NCBI GenBank assembly: GCA_016203345.1
Contig: JACQMZ010000073.1
Coordinates: 1 to 5,306, forward strand
Length of the DNA stretch: 5,306 nt
Reading direction: 5' to 3'
Source of the DNA: Candidatus Woesearchaeota archaeon
GTDB lineage: Archaea; Nanobdellota; Nanobdellia; Woesearchaeales; ARS49
Within the stretch, counting starts at the first letter, position 1. Each line of letters starts with the position of its first letter. Below the pieces are notes generated by a model, which made no database searches, was not told where the DNA came from, and saw nothing but the letters and a program-made list of their open reading frames with translations. The position numbers and the translations under genes are program-made. This document shows, in pieces, positions 5,297 through 5,306 of the stretch.

Positions 5297-5306
5297 ACAT
5301 CTTCGA

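Noticed and set aside
1..5306. tRNA, rRNA, CRISPR array or insertion sequence
   Set aside because: No cloverleaf, rRNA-like stretch, regularly spaced repeats or transposase-like protein was seen on either strand.

Overview
The window most likely comes from an archaeon, possibly a DPANN-type lineage. The evidence is archaeal-style promoters: AT-rich TATA-like boxes lie about 26-30 nt upstream of start codons (best at 4615-4627 and 5245-5255) with almost no room for a leader, so several genes look leaderless. Shine-Dalgarno-like sites appear mainly inside operons (for example GGTGGT at 3223-3228). Base composition is near 50% GC and the genes are tightly packed. The lineage is an inference; there is no rRNA or other marker gene here.

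Layout from left to right. Bases 1-181 hold no gene but contain a long imperfect hairpin (22-94). A small plus-strand gene of unknown function (182-439) follows. It converges on a two-gene minus-strand operon (2168 down to 469) that encodes two exported proteins overlapping by ATGA: a cysteine-free beta-rich protein of about 131 aa, and a 435-aa cysteine-rich protein whose N-terminal part resembles a caspase/legumain-like (clan CD) peptidase that has lost its catalytic residues. A 97-bp divergent region separates this operon from a small plus-strand DUF2892-type membrane protein (2266-2469). This converges on a second minus-strand operon, an aldehyde dehydrogenase (4591-3209) overlapping by 8 bp with a VIT1/CCC1-type Fe/Mn transporter (3216-2521). 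An unrecognised 191-aa minus-strand gene (5224-4649) with its own promoter precedes that operon. Bases 5225-5306 are promoter sequence.

How the genes work together: the exported pair is probably made and secreted as one unit and may act at the cell surface. The dehydrogenase and metal transporter are co-translated, which suggests shared expression, though the metabolic link is not evident from sequence. I see no RNA genes, CRISPR array, insertion sequence or other mobile element. The most unusual content is the exported pseudo-peptidase pair.
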